Part shown: positions 45,335 to 56,220 of the stretch, piece after piece | How positions within the stretch are numbered: position 1 is the first letter of the stretch | Layout: the number at the start of each line of letters is the position of its first letter | Source: Cristatella mucedo | Taxonomy: Eukaryota > Bryozoa > Phylactolaemata > Cristatellidae | Direction of reading: 5' to 3' | Length of the DNA stretch: 64,000 nt | Assembly (NCBI GenBank): GCA_009760855.2 | Contig: WPIO01000101.1 | Coordinates: 918,001-982,000 of the forward strand | The notes under the pieces: model-generated | Told to the model about the DNA's origin: nothing | The model's database searches: none | The model's input: only the letters and a program-made list of their open reading frames with translations | Translations under genes and position numbers: made by a program

Positions 45335-47466
45335 TGCCGTGCATTGCTGACAGCTAACAAACGAAACATCTTCAAAGCTCCACGGTTTTACTTTGGACGC
45401 AGCGGAATGTTATATGTAACGACAATTGAGGCTTCCGGGCTGCCATATTCTCTTTAGTTTGCCAGGAATTATGGTATCGGCCCAAGATATTGCTGCCGAT
45501 TGCCGTTCATTGCTCGCGATTGTACGTTCGCGATTGTTTGAAAGGATTTGATTGCACTTTCAACACAGTGGGCTGTGACAGATAAGATATATTTGATCTT
45601 GGCCCAGTCACTTTCCAGTGATTTGCGATGGACCCTAATGGATTGCCGTATTTGCCCGTGCCATTGCCGTCTGTTGCCATGCATTGCCCAAGATTGAACG
45701 GTCAGCACTGGCTGAAAGGGTTGAAAGTATGTGCGCACGCAGTGAGATGTTATGTGGAATGAGAATTGGAGGTTGGTGCAGGCGATTTCTCATCGATTTG
45801 CATGGATTTCGGTATGGGTCCCTGCCATTGCTGCCATTGCTGTCGATTGCCGTGCATTGTTGACAATTAACGTCAAAAATAGCTTGAAAGTCTTGCGATT
45901 TCATATTTAGCACAATGAAATGTGAAATGCGATGACAATCGGCACTTCGTGCAGCCCATTTGTCGTCGACTTGCCACGGATTGTTGTGGATTGCTTCTTC
46001 GAGCCGAGCCGTTGCCATAGATTGCCATGCATTGCCCGAGATTGCACGAGCGCAATTGCTTAAAATGATGATGTTAACTTTAATCAGTGTGCTTTGTAAC
46101 ATGCATTAAAATTGGACCAGTGCGAAACCAATTTCAGGGCATTTTGCATGAGATTGGTGTAGATTGACATTCTGGCCCGGGCCATTGCAGTAAATTGCAG
46201 TGCATTGCTGCTGAATAATCGAGGCAATTGTAGTGCAATTTTGGGATTATACAATAACCAAAAATTAGAGCAACGTGCAATCACTATTAGAGCTTAAAAT
46301 GTACGTATTCTGGTCGTTTTCGACGGGTTGCGATACATTGACGTACTGGCCCGGGCAGTTGCAGTCGATTGCAGTGCATTGCTGCGGAATGGCTGAGATA
46401 ATTAGAGTAAATTTACGCGAGTAGACAATAACTGAAGATTAGAGCAGCGTGCAATCATAATTAGAGCTTTCACTGTACGCATTCTCTTTGCTGTGTTGTG
46501 GATTGCAGTGGATTTCGGCAGATTGAGGTGGATTGCGGTATGGGACTGGCCGTTGCAGGCAATTGCAATTAATTTCGTGACAACGCGTGTGCACAACGGA
46601 GCAAAGGTTTGGTGGTGCACTTCGACCTGAGTTTACTCCTATATGCATTGTCAACTAGAGCTTCGCGATGACAATTAGAGGATAAATTGCAGTGGAATAG
46701 AGTAGATTGTGGTATTTTTCCGGGTCATTTCAGGCGATTGCCGCGCATTGCGACAGTAGGAGGATGCGCAATTTTTTTTTATTTTACGTGGTTTTGCACA
46801 CAGCAAGGTGAACTGTAATATGCAATAGAAACTGTAGCTAGGCGCAATTTATTTCAGCTTATATGCGGTGGATTCCGTGGATTGAGGTGGATTGTGGTAT
46901 TGGCCAAGGCTACTGCAATCGAGTGCAGCACATTGCATGAGAGCGGCAATGCAAATGCAAATCAAGTTTTTAAATGCAATTTTCACAGAATGCGCTGTCA
47001 TTTGCAATGAAAAGGGGGCTTTTCGAACGGGATTTTGTTCGTTTCGCTGTGGAACGCAGTGGTGATTGTGGTGAATTGCGGTATTGGCTTAGACCACCGA
47101 AATCTTATTTCAGTGGATTTCGTGAGTACGCGGCGTGAGCGGTATCGCGCAAACATTTCTGGCTAGATTGTACGCGTAGCGTGTTTTAATATTCCAAACT
47201 TTTTGGACCTGTGCGCAGCTGATTTTTGTGGATTTGATTGGAACTAGAATGGATTGCGGTGGTTTGCGGTACAGGCGTCCGGCGTCAAAGCTCATTTGCG
47301 TAAGTTCACGTGCGCGCAGCGACGTGAAATTTTGTGGACAGATAAATTCGAACATGTACTACAATATCAGCGCAAAATTGAAGCTCGAAGACGCTTACGT
47401 GTGGTCATTGCCTAATTGCCTAATTAGAGAGGATTGTGGTGGATTTCGGTTATTCGTCGAACCCGG
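45335..47466 (-). repeat. ~165-bp monomer array, unit C (inverted)
   Basis: This is the reverse complement of unit B's first ~2.1 kb. On the plus strand the cores appear as TTGCAGTCGATTGCAGTGCA and similar. Confidence 0.85.
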
Positions 47467-48608
47467 CAATGCATGTTAACCGTGGGTAGTGACCCGAGAC
47501 AGTACGGGATCTATAACGGTTTCTTACAATTACATACAAGCAGGTATGAGAAGATTCAGATTGTCTTGCGTATTACGGTGCCGTATATTAGCCGAAGAAG
47601 TCTCTTCTGCTTTGTCGGGTTTCTACCATTGCGCTCGCGTGCTTCCATGAAGGCTTTTGTAACCAACCATCCATCTCCCTTCTTCTGGTGCCGTTTTTTG
47701 ATCGTCTTTTTCTAAGTTGCAACATTTGCATTTCAGATTAGCGATACGTTGGTCGCAGGTCACAATCGAGGTCGATGGTCTAAGTCATGCAGGAGACAAT
47801 TCTTTATAGCCAACAGCAAGAATGAGAGGGTTTGCAGGTAAATTCGTTCTGCTGTATATAAATGTGTATGGACCTTTTATTTCAGCTGACCTATCGTTTC
47901 TACATCCAGGCTGCTTACTTCTTTGACGTCTTTCTGACGGCCAATTTCTACGATTATGTTTTTGAATGTGATCAAGTCATTTTGCCCAATTGCTATGCCT
48001 TAACATGCATAGGATTTGAGTGTGATATCGAAAATTCACCTACGTCACTGTTGCTTATTCATGGTAGCTTTGTGGAGTTGCATACTGAAGTATGTACAGT
48101 TACTAATCAACACAGGACATGAGTAGAAGCATAACCTTATATCGGACACTGAGCAGTTGCAAGCAAGATGCCAAGAAACGACCGAACGATTGAGTTGGTG
48201 TTTAGCGACGGCGATTACAAGTCAAACGATGAAGGAAGCCCTAAGATACGGTTAGAACGGGGGAGAAACGGAACGCAACGTCAATCATCGAGATGAGACA
48301 GCAAGTCTAGAGTGAACAAAAACATACTAATAGGCGGACACGGCTAGGCAGAGAGATTACAATACAAGCATGCATAAAGTAGACACAGAAAGCGATAACG
48401 AATCAAGGGGTTTGCAGAGAGAGCGACAGACTGAGCCAGAAAAACTGAGCAGAAGAGACACTACCGGGCACTGCAGAGAGGTACTAAATGATGGGTACCA
48501 AAAAGGACCCTGGGAGGGAAGAGAAAGAGATAGGAGACAGTCAGAGACAGAGGCAGAAGGCTCACAGTCAGACAGAGAGATACGCAGACAATTAGAGATG
48601 ATTATATA
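47467..48608. other. Spacer between the two foldback elements
   Basis: 47467-47590 resembles a tail monomer of the array in plus orientation (TTACAATTACATACAAGCAG). A motif-free open frame (47862-48122) follows, then a GACAGA-rich repeat (48165-48608) related to 29445-29960. Confidence 0.5.
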
Positions 48609-51600
48609 GGGTTCGACGAATTGCCACAATCCACCGCAATCCACGCTAATCGGACTAAAATTGACTCGACATTAGCGCTTTTGAGCTCAAGTTTTGAGCT
48701 GATATTGTGTTACACGCTTTATTTTATCTATCCACCAAATTTCACGTCGATGTGCACAAGCGCACTTATGCGAATGAGCTTCCACGCCGGATGTTTGTAT
48801 CGAAATCCGCCTCATTCCATTTTAGTTCCCTTCACATCCACCATAAATCAGCGGTGAAAAACTCCAAAAAGTGTGGACTATCAAACTATGCTACATTTAA
48901 AATGCACCCAGAATATTTTGTGCGATTCCGCTCACGAGTTCTCACGAAGCACACTGAAATAACATTGCCGAGGTCCAGGCCAATGCCCCATTCCACCTCA
49001 ATCCTTGGCAATCCACTGCATTATGCCGAGATACGAAAGAAATCTTGTTCTTAATGCTCCTTTTTTTGATTTCATATGACAACAGACTCTGCAAAAATTG
49101 CGCTTAAAAATATTTCACTTGCATTGGCACTGTCGTTCTCGTGCAATATGCTGCAATCGACTGCAGTAGGACGGGCCGATATCGCAATCCACTTCAATCC
49201 ACCGAATCGACCACGAGAAAATATAAATAGATTGCGCCGAGCTCCAGCTTGTATTGCATATTAAAGTGCACCGTTTTGAATATACATCCACGTAAAATTA
49301 AAAAAAAATGTGCATCCTTGCACAGTGGCAATGGGAGGCAATCGCCTGAAATGACCTGAGAAAGTTTCCGAAATCAGCTCGATTCCACTGCAAATCATTC
49401 TCAAATCACCATCGCAAAGCTCTAATTGACATTGCATATAAGACTAAGCTCAGTTCAAATTGCACACACAAAGTTTTTCTCCATTTTGCACACGCGTTCT
49501 CAAGCAATGCACTGCAATTGACTGCAACGGCCCGGTCCCATACCACAATTCACCTCAATCCGCTGCAATCCGTCGCACAGCGACCAGAAAACATACACTA
49601 GAAGCTCTAATTATGATTGCACGCTGCTCTATTCTTTGGTTATATTTTACTCGTATAACTTCACTGTAACTGCCTCGACCATTCTGCAGTAATGCACTGC
49701 AATTGATTGCGATGGCCCGGGCCAGCATGTCAATCCATTTCAACCAATCGCAAAGCGACCAGAATACGTACAATTCAAGTTCTAATAGTGATGCAAATTG
49801 TTCTAATTTTTGGTTATTTTGTAATCGCACAATGTTTCTACAATTGCCTCAACCATTCGGCAGCAATGCACTGCAATTGACTGCAATGGCCAGTGCCAAT
49901 ACGGCAATCCACAGCAATCTTATGCAAAATGCCCTGAAATCGGTTTTGCAACGCCCCAATTTGGAATGCATCTTACAAAGCATACTGATTTAATTCAACC
50001 ACATACATTTTAAGCAATTGCCCTGGTAAAATATCGGGCAATGCATGGCAATCTACGGCAACGGCTTGGCTCGAATCAGCAACCCACTAAGTCGACCACA
50101 TATTAGCTACACAAAGTGCCAATTGTCATCGCATTTCACATTTCTTTCAGTTAAAAGTAAAATGGTAGGACGGTGAAGCTATTTTGCACGTTAATTGTCA
50201 ACAATGAATGGCAATCGAAAGCAATGGCCGGGACCAATGCCGCAATCCGTGGCAAATCGACGAGAAATTGACTGCACCAAGCTCAGATTCTCATTCGATG
50301 TAACATCTCACTTCGCGCACATACTTTAGACCCGCTCTTACCGTTCAATCTTAGATGGCATGCAATGGCAATCGACGGCAATGGCACGGGCAAATACCGC
50401 AATTCATTATGATTTATCAAAAACTACTGGAAAGTGATTAGGTCAATATAAAATTTATCTTACCTGTCACATTGCACTGTGTTTAAAATGTAATCACATC
50501 CTTTTAACCAATTGCTCACGTACAATGGCCACTAATGAATGTGAATGGACAGCAGTGGCTAGGGCCAATACCCCAACTCACGACAAACTAACAAGAAATT
50601 GGTAGCGTGAAGCCCCAATTGTCATTACATATAACATTCCGCTGCGTTGAAAGTGAAAGCGTGCCATTTTAAAATGCTTTTCTCGTTAATTGTCAGCAAA
50701 AGTAAAGCACCTAGAAAGAGATTGAGTTCTCTGAGGGTGCTTTATCAAGTGCATTATTATTATTATTATTACCAATGCACGGCAATCCACAGCAATAGTC
50801 GGGACGATAGCAAAATCTATAAATAATTGACAAGATTGACTGCAAGAAACTGCAACTCTCATTCTACTTACCATGTAACTGTGAGCGTGCATAATTTTCT
50901 TCCATTGTGCACGTTCAATTGACGGTAATGGACAGCGGAAATATGCCAATCCATAACGATCCGTTACAAATGGACTGACAGTTACTAAGAGAAGCTCCAA
51001 CTTTTCTTGTGTATTTCACTACACTGCGTTAAAAGTGAAAACATGTCCTGATAACACAATCGAGTACACACAACTTAGGGCAATGCACAGCAATCGATGG
51101 CAATGGCCCGGCCTCTACTGCAATTTGTTTCAAATTTTCGGAAAATTGGCTGTTTGAATTTGTAATTATCCTACCACATAACGCTCGCTGTGCGCACATA
51201 CCGTCATTTTGCGCGTTCAATCTTGGGCAATGCACGGCAATCGGCGGCAATTGACCGAGACAATGCAGCAATCTACGATTGTCTGTTACAATTACAAACA
51301 AAGCTGTAGGGAGTAGATCCAATTTTTTCTTGCGTATTACAGTGCGCTGCATCAAAAGTGCAACCACAACGTTTCAATCAATCGCGAACGTAGATTCAAG
51401 AGCAATGCATGGCAATTGATGGCAACGGTTTCGGTACAGGCGTCAGTATAGAGGCTCATTTGCATAAGTGGGCGTTCGCACAGCGACACAAAATTTGGTG
51501 GATAGATAACATCGAGCGTTTTCTACAATATCCACCCAAAATTTGAGCTCGGCAACGCTTAGATATGGTCGATTAATTAGAGTGTAATTAGAGAGCCTAA

Positions 51601-51651
51601 TTAGAGTGGATTGGGGTTCATTTTGGTAATTCGTCGAATCCAATTAGATAC
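48609..51651. mobile_element. Foldback-like element 2 (units D and E) with ~215-bp terminal inverted repeats
   Basis: The left end is GGGTTCGACGAATTGCCACA and the right end, read on the minus strand, is GGATTCGACGAATTACCAAA. Similarity continues for about 215 bp (for example TATCTATCCACCAAATTT in both). Flanking 9-mers gattatata and aattagata agree at 7 of 9 positions, a possible decayed target duplication. Unit D (48609-51430) parallels unit B monomer by monomer; E is only the terminal 215 bp. There is no coding capacity. Confidence 0.7.
50699..50773 (+). mobile_element. LINE 3' tail inserted in unit D
   Basis: AAGTAAAGCACCTAGAAAGA, then GATTGAGTTCTCTGAGGGTG and (ATT)n split a monomer core that is intact in units B and C (GTCAGCAATGCACGGCAAT). 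Confidence 0.9.
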
Positions 51652-51721
51652 AGAAATAGACAATATATTATTATAAATATGATGGACGGTAGAAGGTACG
51701 GATCTGCGTGAGCATGCAAAA

Positions 51722-51795
51722 CAAATCCTAGTAATAAAAATAAATTTGTCAAGCACCCTCAGAGAACCCACCTTTTTCTACGGTCTTTACATTTG
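51722..51795 (-). mobile_element. Degraded LINE tail, reverse
   Basis: TTGTCAAGCACCCTCAGAGA and GTCTTTACATTTGCTCGCAG are the reversed LINE 3' end with changes. Confidence 0.55.
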
Positions 51796-52199
51796 CTCGC
51801 AGATGGTTGCTCAAACGTAAACGAAATAAATTTGGAAAGGACTTCACCAAGTGGATCTAGAATAGAGAGATAGGTGGTGACAAAGGAAAAAAGACTCAGG
51901 GAGACAGACAGAGTAAGAGGAATGGAGATGAGACAGAAAGACAGAGACATGCAGAGATAGAGACAGAAAGAAACAGTGATGAGACAAGAAATAGCAACCG
52001 ATAAGCAATTTATGCAGCAGCTGTACTTATATCTTAGCCTATGGGTAAAGTGGAATTTAAGATCCAAGTAGAATCTAGTTCTGAAGTAGAGCATCTGCTA
52101 ATGCTGACTACAATCGCGAGTGACTACTGCTTACGCTCTGCCTTCCTATGAACAAGGTCACTGAAATAGCCAATCTTCACTTTTTTATTTCAAAACTCC
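51796..52199. other. GACAGA-rich non-coding stretch
   Basis: 51850-51990 is loose GAGACAGA sequence, the right-hand continuation of the repeat interrupted by foldback element 2. Confidence 0.45.
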
Positions 52200-52825
52200 A
52201 AGGCCTCAAATCGTTTGCAGACCGTACTTTCAGCTCGTATGCTCGCAAAGCCGGGAACGTATTCCCGACTGACGTCACACCCCGACTTGACGATTTTTAA
52301 AAGAAGCTCAAAATGCACTTGTTTCGATAGAATTTGGCAGGTCTTTGTGTGATTTTTCCTTTATGTACTTATGCGTGTTGACACCGTGCATGTTGCCAAT
52401 AACCACATTTACATATAGATACTGTGCATGTAAGATGGTTTTCTTTCATGACCTAGATCCCGAGGGCTTGGGTTAGAATCCTGCTGTGGGCGATCCTTTA
52501 TTGCTGCTACCAGCGGTGGTGATAGCCATACAGTCTCTTCTGTGGCCTATACAAATGAGGTTGTTGAATCAGCTAGTATTTTGTTAGTCACCCTATACAT
52601 TTTTTTCTTGCTGACATTGTCTATACTAATATTAACAGTTTGATCATGCTTCATTTGCAGCACACGTAAAAACGCATAAATATGAATTTTAATGTTTTTA
52701 CCCTTTAAACTTTTGCTTGACCAACTTATTAGTGCAAGTTTATTCGCAGAGTGACTAAACAGTGATTAAGTTCTCTGAAGGTTACGCAAAAATGTGTTAT
52801 TTTTATTATTATTATTCTAAGGTCA
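52200..52825 (+). mobile_element. LINE C-terminal/3' UTR fragment with SINE inserted
   Basis: CTTTCAGCTCGTATGCTCGC encodes the FSSYA.KA.N region. The 3' UTR continues to about 52430, then a family-2 SINE intervenes, and LINE 3' UTR-like sequence resumes to AGTTCTCTGAAGG and TTATTATTATTATT. Confidence 0.7.
52430..52592 (+). mobile_element. SINE family 2
   Basis: It has TTTCATGACCTAGATCCCGA, GGGCGATCCTTTATTGCTGC, GCGGTGGTGATAGCC and AATCAGCTAGTATTTTG, diverged from the copies at 39582 and 62733. Confidence 0.8.
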
Positions 52826-53089
52826 AGGCGTACCGAGGAAATTGAGTGGCCTTTAGTGCCAGAAAGTGACATGAAAATATATATACTAAAAGAAGCAGAG
52901 GGAAGTTGGTACAGTCACAGCTGTACATCTTGGTATGCCTTTGCTAGGCCGTGCCAGACCTATGGTGTCACAACAAGACTGAGTGCAGAGAACGTTCATA
53001 TGGAAACTACTGCCAGCTCTTGCATATAGGGAGACTTTGAAGCACAAGTCTCTCCCAGTAAATGTAAAAAGAGCACCTATAATTTTAAA

Positions 53090-53560
53090 TATATGATGGC
53101 TAGCTATTTCAAAATTTGGTTCAGCACAAATCGTCAAAGAATATAACCAGACTTCAAGCATGAGACTATGATTTTACGACTTCACCTGTGATTTAGAGAT
53201 CATATCCCTACGTTCCGATGGGCGTTGGCCTTAACTTACCATTCAAATGCATACTAAATAAAACTATATATTATATAAATACTATACTAGATCAATACTA
53301 ACATACTATATAAAAAGAGGGCTATATTTTTTGGAAATTATTAAGGCTGAAACCGGCGTCACCATTTCTCAGGCTGGCGTGAAGCTTCTATGCTGCTACT
53401 GCTGCCGATTGCGTGCTGCCAACTGCTTTAACTGCTGAAGCTATTTCTGCAGCTGAACTGGTGCTGGTGCTGCTATAATAATGCTACTGCTTCTTATTGT
53501 AATGGAGATAGGGCTGCTGCTGATGATGATGCTAAACTGCTGCTGCTGCTGACACGTTAG
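53090..53560 (+). repeat. Dispersed repeat block X, copy 2
   Basis: See 33250-33720. The CTG-rich tail continues to about 53720 (GCTGCTGCTGCTGC runs), giving alternating poly-Leu/Ala/Gln frames with no coding meaning. Confidence 0.75.
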
Positions 53561-53927
53561 CATTTCTGCAGCAGAAATGCTGCTGCTGCCACTGTAGCAT
53601 TTCTGCAGCTGATGTGCTGCTGCTGCTGCTAGAGCTGCTGCGCCTGCCATTGTGGCATTTCTGCAGATGAAACGCTGCTTCTTCTGCTGCTGCTGCTGCT
53701 ATTGCTGCTGGTTTAAAGGCCTGTGGTAGATGCTGAAATGCTACAGCTAGCCGCCCTAACGACCAAATGCCAACTAACGTTGTCCGAGCGGCAATAGCTC
53801 AGGTGCTATTCAGGCTATGCCAACAGCCAGTTCAACTTTCCATTGTACTGTCACCAAGCTGTCGCCAATGTGACACTAGCTTGGTCTTCGAGTATTTTAA
53901 AGAAGGCCTAATTCATTCTCTGAGACT

Positions 53928-54030
53928 AATAATAATAATAATAATAATGCACTTGATAAAGCGCCCTCAGAGAACTCAATCTCTTTCTAGGCGCTTCACA
54001 TTTGCTGCAAAGGGAAGCGTTACTTCACAT
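53928..54030 (-). mobile_element. LINE 3' end, reverse
   Basis: (AAT)n, GCACTTGATAAAGCGCCCTC, AGAGAACTCAATCTCTTTCT and AGGCGCTTCACATTTGCTGC. Confidence 0.88.
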
Positions 54031-54046
54031 GACAGCTGTGTCTACT

Positions 54047-54600
54047 CTATAAACATTCTACCATTTTAAGCACAACAAAAACAGCAGCTAACAGAGCAAG
54101 CAACACCGTTTTCTGAAAATAGACACACAGTTAGGAGCTGGGCAAGAATAGTTTTAAAGTTTAAATACATATTAATCCCTAAGTAACGATAAGCATGGGC
54201 ATAGATACAAATTAAGAGCCGAAAGTTGCAGACCCCTTGGTCAGCTCCAGAGATTCGTCAGCGCGTAGCACGGCCATCATCGCTGAAATGGCTCCTGAGG
54301 TCTCTGTCACGTCAGCAAGAGCAGCAGCCTCTGGACTGAGGACGCATCGAGAAATTTGCATTGACGTAATTGCTGGCTCGAAGCGGGCCTGATGCTGCAT
54401 TGAAAACTGGCTTGGCAGCACGGAATACTAATAGTACAGTTCAAATTATAATATGAAATATAAATATATATAACATATATATACTGTTCAGCCGTTCCTC
54501 GTTTTCGTGAAACTCCAAACAGCCAAATGCGAATGACTTTCATCTATGTGGTAACAAAATTGAGAGAGAGAGAGAGAGAGAGCTTATTAATGCAAACAGT
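54047..54600 (+). repeat. Dispersed repeat block Y, copy 2, ending in (GA)n
   Basis: It shares GGTCTCTGTCACGTCAGC, GCAGCCTCTGGACTGAGGAC and GTAATTGCTGGCTCGAAGC with the copies at 36990 and 60889. The (GA)n end is short here (54562-54582). Confidence 0.85.
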
Positions 54601-55094
54601 ACGTGCAGAGCGATGTGAGTATTTATGACGGGCAAATGTATCGCCCTCGGCGTCTCTGCAAGTTACGAGGCCGTGCTGCTCGTTGACTTCTTTGCGGACA
54701 GTAAGACCGGATTAAATATCGCTAAAGCAATTCCATGAAAAGTAGTTCTGACCAAACGACATAAACGGGGCTAAAGGATCGCAGCAGGTCGCGTCTAGTC
54801 ATCTAGCAACTAGTGACCAACCTCCAGCAGCTGCTCTTTAGCCTTAAACCTTCACGTCGCCTCCACCTCATTAACTAACCAAACTTTGAAGTTCAGAGCA
54901 TAGTTTCATTTTCATAAAGCGGGTTTTCAGCTGCTTGCAGACGCTCCCTTAACCTGATTCCATATCTCCTTGACCATTGGCACACGGTCTAGCAGCAGAT
55001 TGCTGAGCTTTCACAAGTTGGAGGTACAGCAGTCCAGTCCCACGTAGGGCACCCACTATAGTATTTTTTAACAAAGCCCAGTACTCGCCTATTC
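54601..55094. other. Non-coding; block Z-like end at 55015-55085
   Basis: TTGGAGGTACAGCAGTCCAG, TCCCACGTAGGGCACCC and AGCCCAGTACTCG match 59923-59993. The rest is unrecognised. Confidence 0.5.
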
Positions 55095-56217
55095 AAAATA
55101 ATAAAAATAGTAATAATACATTTGATATAGTGCCCTCAGATAACTCAATCTCTTTCTAGGGACTTTACATTTTCCGCAAAGGAAGCACGAACGAATGGGT
55201 AATAGTCGCATGCTCAATAAACAAAAAAGAAAATGGTTATGGGTGACATGCAGGGTCATGATACAAGTAGGGTTAATGGCAGCATGCTCAGTGTCAGCAC
55301 ACAAAAGCACACAAAGGACGAATCACGGGGACCGATTAGATGTTGTCATAAACACGCGTATTTATGGTTTCTTTTTAAATGTGGACAAGTAAGGAGATGT
55401 CCCCACGCAAGTATGGAGTGAGTTCCACACGTTGAGGGCATACATAGTAAAGGCACGGCTTAAAAAGGATTTTAGATTTGTACAAGTATAGGTAAACAGT
55501 TACATTCCAAAAAGCGAGTGATACGATGCTAAGTCTCGTGTGGAGTAGATCTGAGAGATAGGCTGGAGCCGGAGAATGTAGAGACCTACAAGTGAGTGAC
55601 AAAACCTTGAAGTCGTTGCGTTGCTTGACTGGGATCCGCTGCAGGTCGGTGAGAAGTGGCGAGATGTGGCAGCTTCGATGCTCACGACAGACGAGCCTAG
55701 CTGCAGAGTGTTGCATCGGCTGTAAGCGTCTGATTGCACAGGAAGGTAGACCAGCAAGCAGTGAGTAACAGAAATCATGATGGGATACCAACAATGCATG
55801 GACCAATTTAGATGCGGTCTCCTTGTATCCCTCAAGCCCAAATTTTAGCAGTGCTATGTAGATGAAAGTAGGCAGGCTTGACTGTGGAGCTGATGTAGTT
55901 GCCTAATGAAAGATCACTTCGGAACGTGACACCGGGATTACGTGCAGATTCAAAAGTCGATGTGCTGGCAGAGCTGGTTATAAGCTTTAGGTTTTCCCGC
56001 CCATATCTAGCAAATTGATTTTATCATCGTTAAATTAAAGAAAGCTGGCTTCCATCCGTGGGAGGATTTCATCAATACATGCAACAAGGGTGTTGTGAAA
56101 ATTCGTCGTACTTGAAGGCTGGGACGAATCAAATGGAGCAAAGGTATAAGTGAGTGTCATCTGCATAGAATTGAAAGCCTAGATTGTGCTTGGCAATTAC
56201 ATCGGCAAGAGGGGGAG
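55095..56217 (-). mobile_element. L2/CR1-group LINE, 5'-truncated at the YADD region, reverse
   Basis: On the minus strand it starts in the RT at [20 protein letters not shown], continues through VHALLVSHHDFCYSLLAGLP and the C-terminal LHSPAPAYLSDLL, and ends with the family 3' UTR and (ATT)n. Its 5' end coincides with the tail of the next LINE copy. Confidence 0.88.
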
Positions 56218-56220
56218 TAT

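Larger units (their letters stand above)
42452..47466. mobile_element. Foldback-like palindromic element 1 (units B and C, arms >2 kb)
   Basis: The left arm begins GGTTCGACGAATTACCGCAG (42452) and the right arm ends with its reverse complement (TTATTCGTCGAACC at 47466). Anchor phrases of the left arm recur inverted in the right arm. GAGCTTTGACGCCGGACGCC near 42630 matches inverted near 47275. The segment with CATTCCACTGCGTCCAAAG near 44445 matches inverted near 45400. Arms are about 2.1 kb. The left half continues 0.7 kb further as more monomers, to about 45200. No transposase frame is visible. Confidence 0.7.
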
